This document shows positions 14,301-25,400 of a stretch of 64,000 bases of DNA, piece after piece. Location: NCBI GenBank assembly GCA_000507305.1, contig DF239871.1, positions 92,731 to 156,730 of the forward strand, written 5' to 3'. Origin of the DNA: Breviolum minutum Mf 1.05b.01 (taxonomy: Eukaryota; Sar; Dinophyceae; Suessiales; Symbiodiniaceae). A program made the position numbers and the translations under genes. How positions within the stretch are numbered: position 1 is the first letter of the stretch; each line of letters begins with the position of its first letter. Below the pieces are notes generated by a model. It was not told the origin of the DNA, did not search any database, and worked only from the letters and a program-made list of their open reading frames with translations.

Positions 14301-15939
14301 TCGAGAATCTCTGGCAGGCTCATTCCCATGAAGAGACCGTTGATCAAGGTGGCTCCGTTTGTCTTGGCCCGTTGGCGAAGGAAGTCATCCAACACTTCAC
14401 GACCTGGCCAAGGTTGCTAAAGTTGATGGATGTCTTCCTTTGGGATGATGTGGGGAAACCCAGAATGATATGGGGGTGATGCTACATGCTACATTTGGTA
14501 CAGAAGTATGATGCTCCTTTTCGCATCATGTTTCTTCCCAATCTGAAGGCGACTGGATAACCTTTCGAAGATCTATCAAGGTTGGTTCACGGGTTGACGC
14601 CAAGTAACGGACCATGCCAATGTACTCATCATCCTTCAAGGTTTGACCAATCTGAACTTCCTTGTTGGTTGGTGAAATCATAGTCATCTTGCGCACCTAG
14701 TCCGGGCAACCCAAAATTAAGATTGGCCATGAGGCTACAGGAAGCTTGGCAGTGGGATCTGTGAGGATAACATGTTTTTGAAAGATATCCAAAGGAAGTT
14801 ACACTCTGTCACCACTCGTCTCATGCCATTGGACTTGCAAACCACCCTAGAAAACACCCATCTCCATGACACCCACACATCATCATGGTGGCCTGGCGAT
14901 CGACAATGTCCTTTGGCAGGTCAAACTCGTCAATCATGCACAGGGGAATCGCTCCACCACAAGGCTTGCAGTTGTCCATCTTCCTCTCGATCAAGTATGT
15001 CTCAACGCCGTCCTGAAATGAGAATGGTGCAAATCACGCGGAGCGACTCTTAGAACACGGTCCAAAACCAGCACGCAATCGTTTGAATCGCTTGCTTTCG
15101 TCATCTTCCAATTCAATGAACCATCTGCAACAGTTTCTCTCCGCCCCCTTGTTCTCTACTTCATACTGATTGATGGACAAAATCCAGCACCAGTTGAAAC
15201 AGTTGAATCCTTGGATATTCCCAGTTCATTGCAGCCATGTTTTGCGATGTGCTTAAATGGTTGCACAGTACGTGTTCTAGCATTATTCTAACCATCCCCA
15301 GAGTGCAGGATATTAGGCGTCGACTGTCTGTCGCCTCCGTATCCCCATGGATCAAGGCTCCTTGGCCAACTGATCTGCACAACTAGCTCCAGCAGGGCCA
15401 CCACCCACCACAGCCACGCGAAGTTTCCGTCCTTCAGGGAAGTTGACACCAGCGCACACCACCACTTTGGCGCTGCTCCTCAAGGCTGCAAAAGGGGAAA
15501 GGTATACAGTACATATTCTGTATATATTTAATAATTCAATATTTATAATAGTTATCAGTGCAGGTTCCACGTTCTCCGATATATTGATAATATCGATAGT
15601 GATATATCTCTTAATTTACATCGATATTATCAATCTTATCTGATCGTTCAACTATCAATTGATATCAATTAATATCAGTGATACCGGAATTTGGCCCATT
15701 AAGTTGGCCGAGTCTCAAAGATCGTGCCTGACGCTGCAGGGACACGACGTTGCGCTGCCCCGCCAGGTTGCTGCGGCGGCTACGGCGGGTGCTGGCGGCC
15801 GCGGTGGCGGCCAAACCAACAGCTGCAAGGCCGCAGCCAGCAGAAAAGCCAGAGCTCGGGGCCTCAGATTTCTCCAACTCGAAACATCTCCAAACATCTC
15901 TAAACCGTTCCTAAAGATATCTCAAGAGAATCGGCCTCA

Positions 15940-15982
<43 letters not shown>

Positions 15983-16424
15983 TTCTTCTTCACATCACTG
16001 TGACATGATTGAAAACATTCAAATACATTAAAACATCCAATGGCTGAACATTTGTGAGCCCACCGTTTTTGGACGGAAAGAAGTGTTGATTATCAGTCTT
16101 TGGTATGACTGGACAACTTGGCTCTGAAACAGTCAAGCAATCAAGAAAGCAGTCGTTCAGCGGATAGTTCCTAGCTATCCAGTAGCAGGAGTATCTCGAA
16201 TCGCCGAAGCAAACAGAGTCAGGAATGAATAGAAATAATAGAAGTGATCGTGTAGACCACATGAAATCAAATCAAAGTACAAAACACATTTACACTTTGC
16301 ACTTGTCAGCCAATGCAAATCGAGGCTCTGGTGATGGCGCCGTTGTAACATGTCCAATTCCAGTGTGAACCGATGGCTGAACAACAGTTCGCACAACGGA
16401 AGGGGCTGCCATGAGACCGGACAT
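8359..16424 (-). CDS. chlP: Geranylgeranyl diphosphate/chlorophyll reductase, plastid, 17 exons
   Basis: FAD- and NADPH-dependent enzyme that reduces the geranylgeranyl chain to phytyl for chlorophyll a and tocopherol synthesis in the plastid. Exons read on the minus strand: 16424-16329, 15862-15724, 15485-15361, 15012-14893, 14696-14609, 14403-14322, 13636-13549, 13328-13239, 11991-11950, 11439-11413, 11262-11168, 10699-10625, 9997-9912, 9712-9621, 9257-9201, 8951-8862, 8499-8359. Joined, they give one open frame of 510 codons plus TGA, the length expected for a plant or algal ChlP with a presequence. Landmarks in order are the FAD motif LRVAVVGGGPAG (exon 3), CKPCGGAIPLC (exon 4), DVVIGADGANSR (exon 8), EMYVG (exon 10), [20 protein letters not shown] (exon 11), GDAAGYVTKCSGEGIYFAAK (exons 13-14) and TFDSYLYK (exon 17). 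The start ATG at 16424 has an in-frame TGA 24 bases upstream. Residues 1-32 are polar; about 37-56 are hydrophobic and Ala/Gly-rich, then Arg/Ser-rich, which fits plastid targeting. Of 16 donors, 8 are GA, 4 GC and 4 GT; all acceptors are AG. Identity is certain; a few boundaries could shift by 1-3 bases where AG repeats. Confidence 0.95.
10730..10875. repeat. TGATATGT-rich imperfect repeat in chlP intron 11
   Basis: The octamer TGATATGT and close variants recur at least five times here, several followed by CATA. The block lies inside the intron between chlP exons 11 and 12. It is simple, low-complexity sequence with no coding potential seen. Confidence 0.5.
12360..12870. repeat. Degenerate tandem repeat, unit about 215-225 bp, in chlP intron 8
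   Basis: A stretch similar to GGCAACAAGAACGCATCTCG followed by an imperfect CACTGCATCGAGCA occurs at about 12390, 12614 and 12827, so the spacing is about 225 and then about 214 bases. Part of the sequence between copies also matches (AAAAACACACA followed by CAGAA). It lies in the 1247-base intron between chlP exons 8 and 9, the largest intron of the gene, and probably accounts for much of that length. Origin (tandem duplication or a decayed introner-like element) cannot be told by eye. Confidence 0.55.
15941..15983. repeat. (ATC)n microsatellite in chlP intron 1
   Basis: About 13 consecutive ATC triplets followed by TTC triplets lie in the 466-base first intron of chlP, between the exon carrying the start codon and the exon carrying the hydrophobic targeting segment. 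Confidence 0.9.
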
Positions 16425-19400
16425 GTTGCCAATTTTTGGGGGTCAAAATTTGGGAGAACAAAATTGCAATGCCTTGAGCCTCAACGCCATTTTCAGATGC
16501 GTGCAAAGACGAACTGATATAAGCCCAACAGCCGGAAGACTCTGGCCTTCAGACTTGATGTTTATTACGTTTTCGGAGGTCAAAAAAGATCAAGAAAATT
16601 CAACAACTATTGGAGCTTTGAAGATGTAACTTTGAGACACGTCTGACAAGAAAAAACAAACAACATGATACTTGTACTATCAAGGTGGCTAGAATAGCAA
16701 AACACGATACTTGCAGCTGCTTTCAGTGGTGCTTCATGGTTCAAACTCTTTTCTTTAAAACTTACACTCAGCCAAAGCCTTCTTGTGGCATTTCTGTCTG
16801 CTTGTCATTCATCAATACAAATTATGTCTACCCCACAGGAACAACATGCCGGATCGATTCCCGGTCCTGAAGCTTGTCCAAGATCAAGGTGTAGAGTGTG
16901 TCGAAGATCTGCGCAGGCACTGGTAAAGTATCCCGGGTCTAGAAGATCCATTGAAAATTCTCATATTCAAAAGACGGCCTGTATTGCCTTTTCTTCAGCC
17001 AGTCCATTAGCCAGTGCCATGCTAGATGATCGTAGTGCAATGGTGAAAGCCATGGTTTGGTTCAAGGTCTGCTGGTGAGTGCAGCGTTCAGACTAGAGTG
17101 CTCTGCTCAGAAATCATTTGATGTCGGTGCTTCCAAAAAAGGGACAGAACAGGCTAGGTGGGCAGGATCATTTGAAGTCCAACCCTCTTGCACCATGGCA
17201 CCTCTTCATGGAAGAATTGGCATTGAGCAAACGATGTCAGCACCATGGACATGTCCTCTGCATAGACAAGGTCCGCAAGACTGAAGTATTTCTTGGGTGT
17301 AGTGATCCAGCGGTGGCATGCCTCCAACACTGCTTAAGTACAACACAGCCTGCCGGCACGCAATATGTTGAGACATGAGAAACCGAGAAACCCGTGTCCT
17401 TCATCCCCTTGAAATATCGCTGCTCTGCCAACAGCAGCTCCGCAAAGTTCCTGGAAGGCTGGAAGACCCTCGCAGGAGAAAGCTGTGACATTCCAAGACC
17501 TATCAATCCATTTTGCTGAAAGGGCACTGGCAATCCCCACGATCAAGATGATCAACTTTGCTTGTGGATTCTTTGACCAAGACAATGACCGCTGATATCA
17601 AAGACCTTTCAAGGAGCCTGAAGGCGGTAGCATCAAAAAGGCCCAGAAGTGCAAAGCCTGGTTCAGATCGAAGATCCCCAAGTTGGCCAAAACATGCCAA
17701 AATCCAAAGTTAAATAAATTGAGATTGAGCACTTCCCAAGCCCAAAACAAGATCATTCAACTGATGCTCTCGTGCCTTCAAGCAACTCACATTGAAGGTG
17801 CAACGGCACCTTGAGAGTGCTCCATTGATGCGACAAGACAACACGAAAAACACACTAGCTTCACTAGCTCTCCTCCCGATCGGTTCTATTGGGGTAAGTC
17901 ATGCCACTGCATCTATCTCGAAGATCTTCAAAGTACTTCCCATAACAAATCTCCAACAGCATGTTATGGAATCCCTCAAAAGTTCTCTATCTCTGTCTGC
18001 CTATTTGATGACGATTTGTGTGGTTTGGTGACTTCTAAGCTGTGTCTGCCTGCTCCAGAAATGTCTTCTCCTGTGCCAACTCCAAAGCTAGCAGTGGCCA
18101 AGAGGCCTCCCGATACCTAGATGCAGGATGCAGTGAGGTTCCAATACAACACTAGAATCACTAGAAGCTAGAGGATTCATCAGCTCTTTTTTGGTTGCTA
18201 ATTTCTTCAAAAACACACACCAGATTGATCTAGATCAACAGTCGGTTGGATCTGTCGGCATGTGTGGACCTTCAAGCACAAAATTCAAAATTCCCTCTCA
18301 AAAAAACAACCAAACTCACCAAAGTACCCAAAGACCCAAAGCATTTTTGTCGCACCCCATCAATGCCAAGCTCCGAGTAGCCACGACCCACAAGGAGATC
18401 TGAGATTTCAGGAAAACTAAAGGAGAATTTGGAACCTTTAAATCCTGGTGGCATGCCTGGAAATCGCAAGGGGACTGGTGAGGATATTCAAAAAGCACAC
18501 AATTCTGATGATTTCTGCACTACATATCCTACGAGTAACTATCAAAAATACGCATTTCTTGCTTGGATCTTTCAAACATCAGATTTTGGGCCCGGACATT
18601 TCCAGTGTACTTCAACTCCACCTGACGGTCCACCAAGATGCCGTCCAACTGTTCTGGCAAGTGACGAAAGGCCGTTGGACGAGGCCGTTGGAGGCAAATT
18701 TCAGGATGAAATGTTGGAACATTGAAATGAAAGCAACATCTGAATGACAAATCTGATAGATCTGATAGGATATGTTCATCGAGATTGAAATCCAAGCACA
18801 AAGAATTTAGAAGAGCAAAAGTCTTCTTTGACATAGCATTCGGCAAACCGACATCATTCCCCAAGTGCTAAAATTAAGTACAACTAATGGCATGCAAGCG
18901 ATAGGTGATCGCAGCCACTCACAATTCATAGTTGTATGTAAGATTATCAGTCACCTTCCGTAAAATTTACCATAATATACGAGTCAAGTAACTCCCCACA
19001 TCTTTTCTACTATCTGAGATTGTCCTATGTTCCATCCCCATCATCATAATTTCTCAAAATCCTCATTTTGGCCAGGAAGACCTAGCACTGGAAGAGGTCT
19101 CAACTTCCATGATGCCAAACATTGCAAGGCATCCACAGCCTAGCAACGAAATGAATCAGAAAATCGACCACATGGTAGCTACGTGGCTAGGTCAGTCCAC
19201 ATGCCTGTCACATGATGTAACATGTATGGATATGGTTGATCTGTCCATAAACAGCAAACATGCTTGTTGACACATTGGAAATCAATAGATCTAACATGTT
19301 GCAGGTCTCGGACTTGGGAGGTCCGCCCCTCAGTTAGAAAACGTCCGGATAGCGTGCATGGGCATTGCACCTCCACCACTCTTTGGGATGACAAATCCTG

Positions 19401-22400
19401 GCCAACAACAGAACAAAGCAAAAGGTTTGTGAAACCTTTAGATTGCAATACGTTCTGTCCTGACGGCTCGTCCAGTTTTCGACGATGGCCCGAACCAAGG
19501 AACTGGCCTCAGCATTGAGCGGACCCCTGGATGCACAATTTTCAGGAGACATTTCATTGGATCATGTTGCATGATTTTATGATATGTGCAAGTTTGCAAT
19601 TTTGCGACCAACTGGCTGATACATACAGAAATATGCTTCGATTTGATCCTCTGAATCGAACGCACCACTACAGCTGCCTTTTGGTCTGTCAAACCACGTG
19701 GCCTGGGACTGGTAGCGATCTGAGTAGATGCAGAAGCTCAAGGAAACAGCTGCCTGCCATGGTGCACTTTCGCAGTAAAGCACCCCAACTTCAGAAATCT
19801 CCCTGTTGTCGAAGGGAAAAAGTGAAAAACACAAGAGTGACATCTGAAGGTGCCTAGCAGGCCTAGCATATGCATCATTGAAAATATCACCATCAACTCT
19901 CGAGTATGAATGTGACAGAATCATACATCATTGTGAATTTGCACATGCTATAAAATGTTAGAAACAAGCCTTGTCATATCAGCTTTTAAGAATTTACACA
20001 CTAATGATCCTCCACGAGAAATGGGTGAACCTCATTGTTTCACGTGGCTACACCCACCTCGGACGGGGACAACTCTTGCACCCTGGTGAGCAGTGCGGCA
20101 CAGGTAGCGCCCTGCGCTTCAGGCGTTGGAGCCCACTGGAAACAGAACGTCCAAAGGACAACAAACAACTATAACTACTTAGAATATTGGAATTGTACAA
20201 TGCACCAAAGTACAATAATATACAGTATACATAAAAATAGTGGAACAGTTGATTAATAGAAGAGTAATATTGCAGCAATGCAACAGTATATAGTATACAG
20301 TACTGTAATATGATAGAACATATTGATCACGACCACCACCTTCAACAAAAAACAAAAACATGGACCAGCGTACATGCAAGTCAGCCATGGAATTTCGAAG
20401 ATCTCGAGCCCCTCGCAACCTCGGGCAATGTTGTTGAGAACGAAAGGAAACCAAATTAGAGCTTTATGCTCCATTTGATTTAGTGGATATTCTGGACATT
20501 CTCTTGTCCAAAAGAAACCAACTCGAGGCTTTCAGATGGTTTCAGGTAGTTGGTCTTCAAACCTCCTTCAATCTGATCCATCTTTGCTTATTCTGTAAGC
20601 ATGACCACAACACATTCACAAAAAAGATGGCGACCAATGGCTAGCTGGGGTTCTCCAACACCAATAGGAGCTGCCGAATGCTCATGCTCGACAACTGAGG
20701 CAACAATCCAAGAATGAGCTGTGAATGAAGGCTTGCCAGAACACTGGTGGCTCTTACCTTTAGCTACCTGGCTACTTTTCTAAGATGTTTGTTTGATGAA
20801 AAAGTCTCATAGAATTTAGAATCGACATTAACTCCAGCTCCTCAAGCATTTTCAATCAAGTCGCCAGTCCACAGGAGTGTATAGAAGAATAAGTCTACGT
20901 ATACATAGCTGCAAACAAAACACTTAGAAGAGTGGACTCTAGCTCTCTCCAAACCTATCTCCATCCAATTGATGATATACTGATTGCTAGCACGTGCCTG
21001 CCGTTGGACAGGGGTACGGGCCTGCAATCAAAACCCCCACTCAATCTTCACGGTTCACTTCTGGCTAGTTGGCTCTGCTTGCATTCCAGATCTTCTTAAG
21101 AAACACAGCGACCGTTTCACCGGTTTCACCTGAGGTATATGTCCGCATGTTCTCTGATAGCCCACCTTTAAATAGAAGTTCCGGTGGTCTTTGCTGAAGC
21201 GGATCAAACCCTGATGTCAGTCCCGTCTTGGGATATCGAAAACAAAGCCACTTTTAATCAACTCTTCGTGCCCTCTGTAAAAATGATTGGCTATATCGTG
21301 CACCTTTCCAACTTGCAACTTCTTCCATGAAAAAAACTTGATGCCAAATTGCAAGAAGACGAAGCATCACGAAACAGTGCAAACATTCACCGGTAAGAGC
21401 ATGGCAAACAAAGTGACATGTTGCCTGCCAGGTCTTGAGGATGTCCTCCAAAGACATGGACTGCACGAGATTCACCGCTTTGGATGCCTTGGGTTTGGTC
21501 CAAGGCCGTTGTGTGGTACACAAGACATCAACCAATGGAATAAACATAGCACATCATCGTGAAGGTGAACCCCTCCGCTGGGCACTGGAACAGCAGGTCC
21601 CATGAGATGTCGACAACGCAGGCCGTGGCGACCCATCTGACAGTAGCACAATTGACACATGCAAATGTTAGGCCCAAAATGACTGTTTCAGAAACCATTG
21701 TTTCTACAAGGAGACCATTTTTAGGTTTTACATTGACAGGGGTGGGTAACTCTCTCTCAAGAACCCAGGTTCTCGGACACTTTCACCGTTCACCGCAGTA
21801 GAAGACATGGTGGTAAATGGTAAATGCAGAATCTGCGCAGTAGCACGATTTTACAAGGCCCGCGTCGAATGCCAGATCCTTTGTAATTTGAGCATGAAGG
21901 TAAGATGTGAGTCTAGTATATTCAAGGACCAATCAGTCTGCTATGGTTACAAGCTTCAAAGCCTTGATACACTGATGCAATCTACGAAATTGGGGCCACT
22001 TCCAGAGCAGGCCGCGCATGCCTTTTTTCAAGCTCCAATAAAGCAGCAACTGCCCTAAATGAAGAGATGATTGATCGCGTCATCCTTGACTTTGGGCTTG
22101 TGCGATCTCCTGCCTTCATGCCTTGATATATTCATAGGCAGACAGTCTTGGGACTTGCCCTCCCAACATTTTGAATGCCACTTTCATCATCGTCAAATGA
22201 GAGGTCCCAGTGCTATCACTTCTTCACTCTGTCACCTGGTCAAAGTTTTGGCTTGGCCGACGGAAGAAACCATAACAAAAAGGGGTCATTTCCCGACTGG
22301 AAAGAGAAATAAAACACTTGGACAGACACTGCTGGTGCTTTGTGTTAGGAAAAACAGAGCTTACCCGGCTTGAGCGTTAACATGTCTCACACACTTGTGA

Positions 22401-25400
22401 GTGGGGCAACCTCTTCGATGGAGAATTCAATGTGGTGGTCGTGGGACTTCTTATTGGATCAGATGCATCAAAGGGCAAATCCATTTGCCTAAATGGGAAA
22501 CGTCTCATATGGTCTCGAATTCCCTTTGATTCACCATCTTCCAGCCCAACTAATCATCCCAAATAGCGCCTGAGCCACATGGGTCTGCAGCCAACTTTCT
22601 CTTGGCTCTGGCAAGGGATATCCTGTGCTCAATGGACCCAACACTTGAGCTGTTTGGAACATATGACATGTGATGGCATGTGAGGTCTGATACGATTTCA
22701 AAGGTGCCATCCCTACAGTTCACACAATGACGTCCACCTGCCTGGGTGGGACTTGGGCGCTCCTACAGCAGTAGCTGCGGTCAGCAAAATGTACCTAGTG
22801 CATTGACGAAAACGCCCTGGCTGGGTCAAATCAATGATCAACGTTTTGATTTTTTGCAAAATCCGTGGGTTGTGTCTACTCAGTTTCTCACTTAGAAGCC
22901 TTGGGATCTTTTTTCAAGAACCTACGTGCTACCTATTTCTCTATCATAGGCTTTGACACAGGCAACTTGAGGAGGTCTTTGCAAAAATTGGAAAGTTGGA
23001 TTCATCTAACGTATCCATGAAATGTGTCCGATGCAGTCACAAAATGCTCACTGAGGATACCAGCAAGGCTTGCTAAACCCTTTCGTCAGACACGATGGCC
23101 TCTTCCAGCCCCCAGCATGCTGCAGCAACTCTTTTGGAGCTGATTTTGTGCTCGAAAAATTGCGTGAATTTGCTTCTATTCTGATTGCCACAGCCGCATT
23201 TCCAAGCCAAGAAGGACCAACATGGTGCAACATTCTAACAGCAACATGCAAATGCTCATCCCCTTTGTTTTCAGAACCTCATCCAAACATGAGATTTACA
23301 ATTACGCTATGTGATGGTGCTACCGTCATGATGGATCTACGTGAAGACATCAAGAACCAGAACCTTTCTCAGTGTATTTCTTGATGCGCTCTTTCTTTTC
23401 GGCTTCGTGATGCTCAGCAACCAGTCCTGTGTAGCCAGGCATTAAAATGTGGTCTCAAAATGTTTCTGGGATATCTATGGATATCTGGTGTTTAGGTAGT
23501 TGGAGTGGTTTCAGGTAGTTGCGGTTGTGATAGTTGGTGAGGCATGAAGTTACCCCAATCCCCACACTTTGAGACTGTTCCATGTTTTAAACATGGTTGT
23601 CTTGTTGCTTTGCAACTCACTGCCTGATCAATTGTCGTCATGATTTCATGTATCCTCTTGTTATTACAGTGTAGAGTTGCCACTGCACGTGAAGGACACA
23701 GCAATAGGGCATGTTGGCTTTGCACAAAAACAATTGCAACGTTGTGAATATCATGACCTTTACACCTATCTAACAGTCCAAATCCAATCAAGGCAGATTT
23801 GCTGCAACTCCACACGGCTTTACCTTTGAAGCGACTGATAAAATTTTGAGATGCACTCGTCAGTTGTGACCGCAGGAAGCAAGCTGCTTGAGTGGGTTCC
23901 TATTGATTCAGAAACCATTCCAACACCATGTATCCTACACATCGGATCTCCCTGAACGACGGGGTTTGCTTTTCAATTCCAAGCATGGGAATCTCTTGCT
24001 AGGTTGTAGTAGTCGGTTGGAAGTGCCATCATCTCACAGCCAATGGAAAGCTGAACCTCACGAACTTTTCGCGATAAGACCATCGCATTGGCCATTTTGT
24101 ATCATTTTGTAACAGTGGTTTCACCAAAGTTTTCACCAAAGCTTGCTGAAACCTGTGATGGACAACGGACGTGGGGGCCTTGCTGGTTGCCCTTACCATA
24201 TCAGATCTAGGGTCCGGATGGCCGGTTGGACGAAATCTCGAAAAGTTGCCAAGTTAAACCCTCTCTAACCTCTGTTCTCTTCCCCTACATGGGGTGGACA
24301 GGATTTCGTCCATTGACCCTTGTGTTGATCATGATCCTGTCTCTAGCAGGCTGGCTGCAGCATTGTGACTTTGCAGTTCGATATCTTTGAGAATCGATTG
24401 AATTCTGCTCGGTCGGCTTTTTCAAGGACCAAGGGAGGGAAGCTTGGCCACTTGACGAATCCAAGTTCGTCAGTCACTGTCGCGATTCGGCTCATGGATC
24501 AAGATGGCAGGAGGCCTTGAGGGTGGCCTTGGTCACGCATGTGATGAAAAGTTGTCAAACATCAAATCCGTTCCCACATGTTCCCCACGAAGTTGTGAAA
24601 TCCGTTCTTCTACGACTTCAATTCATCACAATGGCAGATTTCCAAGTAAAGTATCCTAAACTCTTCGTCTCTTGCATTTTTATGTTCAATGCATCACCCA
24701 TCACTCTTAACATGCAACTCAACTGAGCAGTGTTCAAAACTCTTCACAGATTCGATGTTGCTGGTTGGTTCATAGATCCATCAAAACAAACAACGTATAT
24801 ATATATAGATATATTCCCTCATACAACTGGCATATTATATCCGTCATACAACTGGCGATCCAGGTGGCTGCCCCAACTGACCCAACGGTACAGACGGCAC
24901 CGGTGAATCCAAGGTATCCTCGGTGAGAACTGTAACGGTTGGAGGTATTTGGATGTGGGGATGATACGATTTGGAAATGAACATGTTGAATGTTTTGAAG
25001 CCTGCTTCGTATCATCAAACGTCATCCGTCCAAACAAACATAAAACATCATAATGCAATACAACCTATTCAAATATATCCTTGGAACTAAAGCAACAAAA
25101 GCAAACAAATCACATGTTGGCAATCGAGGCTCCGAATCGACCTGCAGCAACAGATTTCGCTGCGTGACACGATCAAGCCAAATGCCTGAGCAATCAAGCA
25201 ATCGAGCTGATAAATCTGATGAATTCAATCCATCAATGCAAGCTTCTATCCATTTTTGTCAAGCTGGGAATCAGGAACTTGCAAGGTTGTTCTGGCATGA
25301 AAATTGAGCATCCGATTGGAATGTCCTCGTCCATATGAAAGAAACTTAAATAAGGTTGATTCTCCTTACAAACTGGGTTGCCTGCTGCACTCAGATTTGA
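16425..25400. other. Unassigned region upstream of chlP
   Basis: Many short GC-richer stretches are open on the minus strand, for example about 17060-16850, 17480-17380, 18660-18540, 19550-19350, 20150-20050, 20570-20490, 21025-20930, 21200-21080, 21545-21440, 22660-22560, 23430-23370 and 24510-24390. Their spacing resembles the exon spacing of chlP, so one or two long minus-strand genes are likely. No catalytic motif or domain could be named, and I did not obtain a phase-consistent chain beyond the pair near 18 kb. Confidence 0.3.
18041..18456 (-). CDS. Exon pair of an unidentified gene (partial)
   Basis: The first stretch, 18456-18320, follows an acceptor TTTCCAG and ends at a consensus donor GTGAGT; it encodes a Gly/Phe-rich segment (PGFKGSKFSFSFPEI) and YSELGIDGVRQK. 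The second starts after CTAG at 18116 in matching phase and encodes a Gly/Ala-rich hydrophobic segment (VSGGLLATASFGVGTG); its end is not resolved. Alternatively the second stretch is read in another frame as YREASWPLLALELAQ. No family is recognised. Confidence 0.3.

Noticed and set aside
15715-15897. ATG-started frame with a Leu/Ala signal-peptide-like stretch overlapping chlP exon 2
   Set aside because: It is out of frame with the neighbouring chlP exons, whereas the other frame joins in phase on both sides.
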